Source: an uncultured Paracoccaceae bacterium (GTDB taxonomy: Bacteria; Pseudomonadota; Alphaproteobacteria; Rhodobacterales; Rhodobacteraceae). Taken from it: 64,000 bases of DNA. Positions 62,385 to 64,000 of the stretch are shown here, piece by piece. The first letter of the stretch is position 1. The number at the start of each line of letters is the position of its first letter. A model generated the notes under the pieces. The model had not been told where the DNA came from. It made no database searches and saw only the letters and a program-made list of their open reading frames with translations. The stretch covers positions 1 to 64,000 of the forward strand of contig CANNFE010000004.1 in NCBI GenBank assembly GCA_947503775.1. The letters are read 5' to 3'. The translations under genes and the position numbers were made by a program.

Positions 62385-63394
62385 GACGCCGTCTCCGTCT
62401 CAGGCGCCGGTCCCTTGCGCGCGCGCCCCGGCAGATCCAGCGAGATATTGGACGAGGAGATCGCGATCAGGATTGCCGCCCCGATGATCATCTGAAACGC
62501 AAAGGGCGAGATCCCCAGCAGGTTCAGCCCGTTTTGCGTGATCGCCACGAACATGACGCCAAAGATGCAGCCCAGCACCGTCCCCTTGCCGCCGCCCAGA
62601 CGTGCGCCGCCCAGAACGACGGCGGCCAGCACCTCAAGCTCGCGCCCGTAAAGCGCATTCGGGACGACCTCCTTGACGATATTGACCTGCATCAGACCGC
62701 CGATCCCCGCCATCAGGCCCATCCAGCCAAAGGCAATCGCCTGCATCAAAGCGATGTTCACCCCGGCCCGCCGCGCGCCTTCGGGATTGTCCCCGAACGC
62801 GTATAGCTGCCGCCCGATCGTCGTCCGCCGGATCAGCAGCCATGTCGCGATCACGCAGCCCGCCATCACGCCCACGGCGAGGGTCAGCTCGGACCAGACC
62901 CCGCTGGCGGACTGGTGTTCGAAGATAAAGATCCGGTCTGTCCACCAGTCAGGCAGATCATAGATGAACCGACCTCCGGAAAAGAACATAAGCAGTCCGA
63001 AATAGGCGTTGAAAGTCGCGATGGTGATCACGATCGAAATAATGCGAAAGCCGTGGATCAGCGCCGCATTGATCAGCCCCAGCCCGATCCCCAGCGCCCC
63101 GCAGACGAGGAACCCGATGACCCAATTGCCTCCGCCCAGCGCCTCGAAGCAATAGACGGCGACATATTGCACGACCGACGCCGCAACCGCGAAACTGATA
63201 TCGATGCCGCCCGCGATCAGCACGACCAGAAGGCCCACCGCCCAGATCAGGTTCACCGCATTGTTGTTGAGCAGCGAGGTCAAATTGGCGAGCGTCAGGA
63301 ACGTATCCGTCGTCAGGCTCAGACCGATTACCATCAACAACAGCACGACGCCGAGCCGCGCCTCGATCCGGTTGGCGGCAACAAGACTACGCAT
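62381..63394 (-). CDS. Sugar ABC transporter permease (RbsC-like), first
   Basis: A 337-residue permease of the same family as its neighbour, with about ten helices. AVGLLVVLIAGGIDISFAVA and GGARLGGGKGTVLG are the expected family segments. Two different RbsC-like permeases in one operon are usual for AI-2- and rhamnose-type transporters. Its start overlaps the end of the ATPase gene by 8 bases. Confidence 0.88.
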   Translation of the reverse strand: MRSLVAANRIEARLGVVLLLMVIGLSLTTDTFLTLANLTSLLNNNAVNLIWAVGLLVVLIAGGIDISFAVAASVVQYVAVYCFEALGGGNWVIGFLVCGALGIGLGLINAALIHGFRIISIVITIATFNAYFGLLMFFSGGRFIYDLPDWWTDRIFIFEHQSASGVWSELTLAVGVMAGCVIATWLLIRRTTIGRQLYAFGDNPEGARRAGVNIALMQAIAFGWMGLMAGIGGLMQVNIVKEVVPNALYGRELEVLAAVVLGGARLGGGKGTVLGCIFGVMFVAITQNGLNLLGISPFAFQMIIGAAILIAISSSNISLDLPGRARKGPAPETETAS

Positions 63395-64000
63395 AGATCT
63401 CGGCCTCGAGCATATCGACAGAGGTCGCGCGCGGATCGTGCTCGGCCCTCAGCCGCCCGTCCCGCATATGCAGGACGCGGTCCGCATTATGCAGCACCTC
63501 CGTCACCTCGTCCGAGATCAGAAGGATCGCCAGCCCCTGATCGGCCAGCTGCCGCACGATGCGAAAGATCCCCGCCCGCGCACCCACATCGACGCCGACC
63601 GTGGGGCTGTCGAGGATCAGCAGACGCGGCTCCGTCGCCAGCCATTTGGCCAGCACGACCCGCTGCTGATTACCCCCCGACAGGGTCGAGACCGCATCGT
63701 CAGGGGTCCCGATCTTGACGGCAAGCTCCTCGATCCAGTGCTGCACAAGGTCCGTCTTCTGCCCGGACGAGATCAGACCCATACCGTTCAAAAGCCGATC
63801 CAGAACGGAAATCGAGGTATTGTCCGAAATCGATTGCGGCTGGATCAGCCCCAGCGACAGCCGATCCTCGGACACATAGGCGATCCCCTCCCGGATCGCG
63901 TCCCGGATCGAACGGGGCCGGATCTCCCGACCGTTCAGCAGCACCCGCCCGCTCTCCGGGCGGCGCATCCCGATCAGCGCATGGGCCAGCTCGGTCCGCC
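63387..64000 (-). CDS. Sugar ABC transporter ATP-binding protein (C-terminal part)
   Basis: The last 204 or so codons of a RbsA/MglA-type ATPase with two nucleotide-binding domains; the N-terminal domain lies beyond the right edge. The frame is open to base 64000. Present are the end of the second Walker A region (RTELAHALIGMRRPESG), the signature LSGGNQQRVVLAKWL, and Walker B LLILDSPTVGVDVGA. The first Asp-Glu position reads DSPT, that is Ser replaces the usual Glu, as is known for degenerate or variant sites of this family. The binding-protein gene is not in the window. Confidence 0.9.
   Translation of the reverse strand, partial: RTELAHALIGMRRPESGRVLLNGREIRPRSIRDAIREGIAYVSEDRLSLGLIQPQSISDNTSISVLDRLLNGMGLISSGQKTDLVQHWIEELAVKIGTPDDAVSTLSGGNQQRVVLAKWLATEPRLLILDSPTVGVDVGARAGIFRIVRQLADQGLAILLISDEVTEVLHNADRVLHMRDGRLRAEHDPRATSVDMLEAEIYA

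Noticed and set aside
1-64000. tRNA, rRNA, CRISPR arrays, insertion sequences, prophage genes
   Set aside because: Intergenic regions were read for cloverleaf ends, regular spaced repeats, transposase motifs and integrases; none was found.

Overview
The window is chromosomal-looking DNA, high in GC (low to mid 60s percent by eye), from an alphaproteobacterium, most likely a marine Rhodobacteraceae (Roseobacter group) member. The main evidence is gene order and one RNA: a metK leader matching the SAM/SAH riboswitch known only from Rhodobacterales; the chains miaB-phoH-ybeY-corC-lnt-metK-trmB and cmk-rpsA-ihfB-lapA-trpF-trpB; an Irr-type iron regulator beside fabA-fabB-fabI; and many ABC uptake systems. 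I found no tRNA, rRNA, insertion sequence, prophage or CRISPR array.

Layout. 1-2050: edge fragment, a possible small low-GC gene, then an Acg-type nitroreductase-fold protein with its MarR regulator and an operator-like palindrome. 2129-8877: FMN L-lactate dehydrogenase, then an RpiR regulator followed by a three-gene Fbp/Afu-type ABC importer and a histidine phosphatase, which I read as possible import and dephosphorylation of a phosphorylated compound. 8894-14796: MFS transporter, ribosomal protein L25, ArsR and NIPSNAP pair, peptidyl-tRNA hydrolase, DUF2332 and an unrecognised 295-residue protein. 14879-30351: a dense, mostly co-directional housekeeping block (tRNA modification, RNA maturation, lipoprotein acylation, SAM synthesis, shikimate pathway, CMP kinase, ribosomal protein S1, IHF-beta, tryptophan synthesis).

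30570-32225 holds the most unusual locus: an exported EF-hand protein with a very Asp-rich tail, an exported PepSY-like protein with an Asp/Gly-rich tail, and a membrane-anchored LuxR-type regulator with no recognisable sensor domain. 32222-33422 is DUF2237 plus a gene-poor stretch with a leftward terminator that suggests a small RNA. 33423-38603: an orphan Leu/Ile/Val-type binding protein, irr, fabA-fabB-fabI and a membrane diguanylate cyclase. 38727-43642: five co-directional genes, each overlapping the next by 4 bases (haloacid dehalogenase, alpha/beta hydrolase, Thr/Ser dehydratase, endonuclease/exonuclease/phosphatase-family protein, MFS exporter).

43621-51743 is a polyamine module: oxidase and aminotransferase diverge from a PotFGHI-like importer and a glutamine-synthetase-type ligase. 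51893-56466 has GDP-mannose genes (manC and a phosphohexomutase) flanking a GGDEF-EAL protein. 56531-64000 is a leftward sugar operon (ABC ATPase and two permeases, epimerase-like TIM barrel, a P-loop kinase, an FGGY kinase, LacI regulator, DUF4344 metalloprotease) whose beginning lies beyond the right edge. REP-like palindromes occur after the lactate dehydrogenase gene and inside the polyamine transporter operon.
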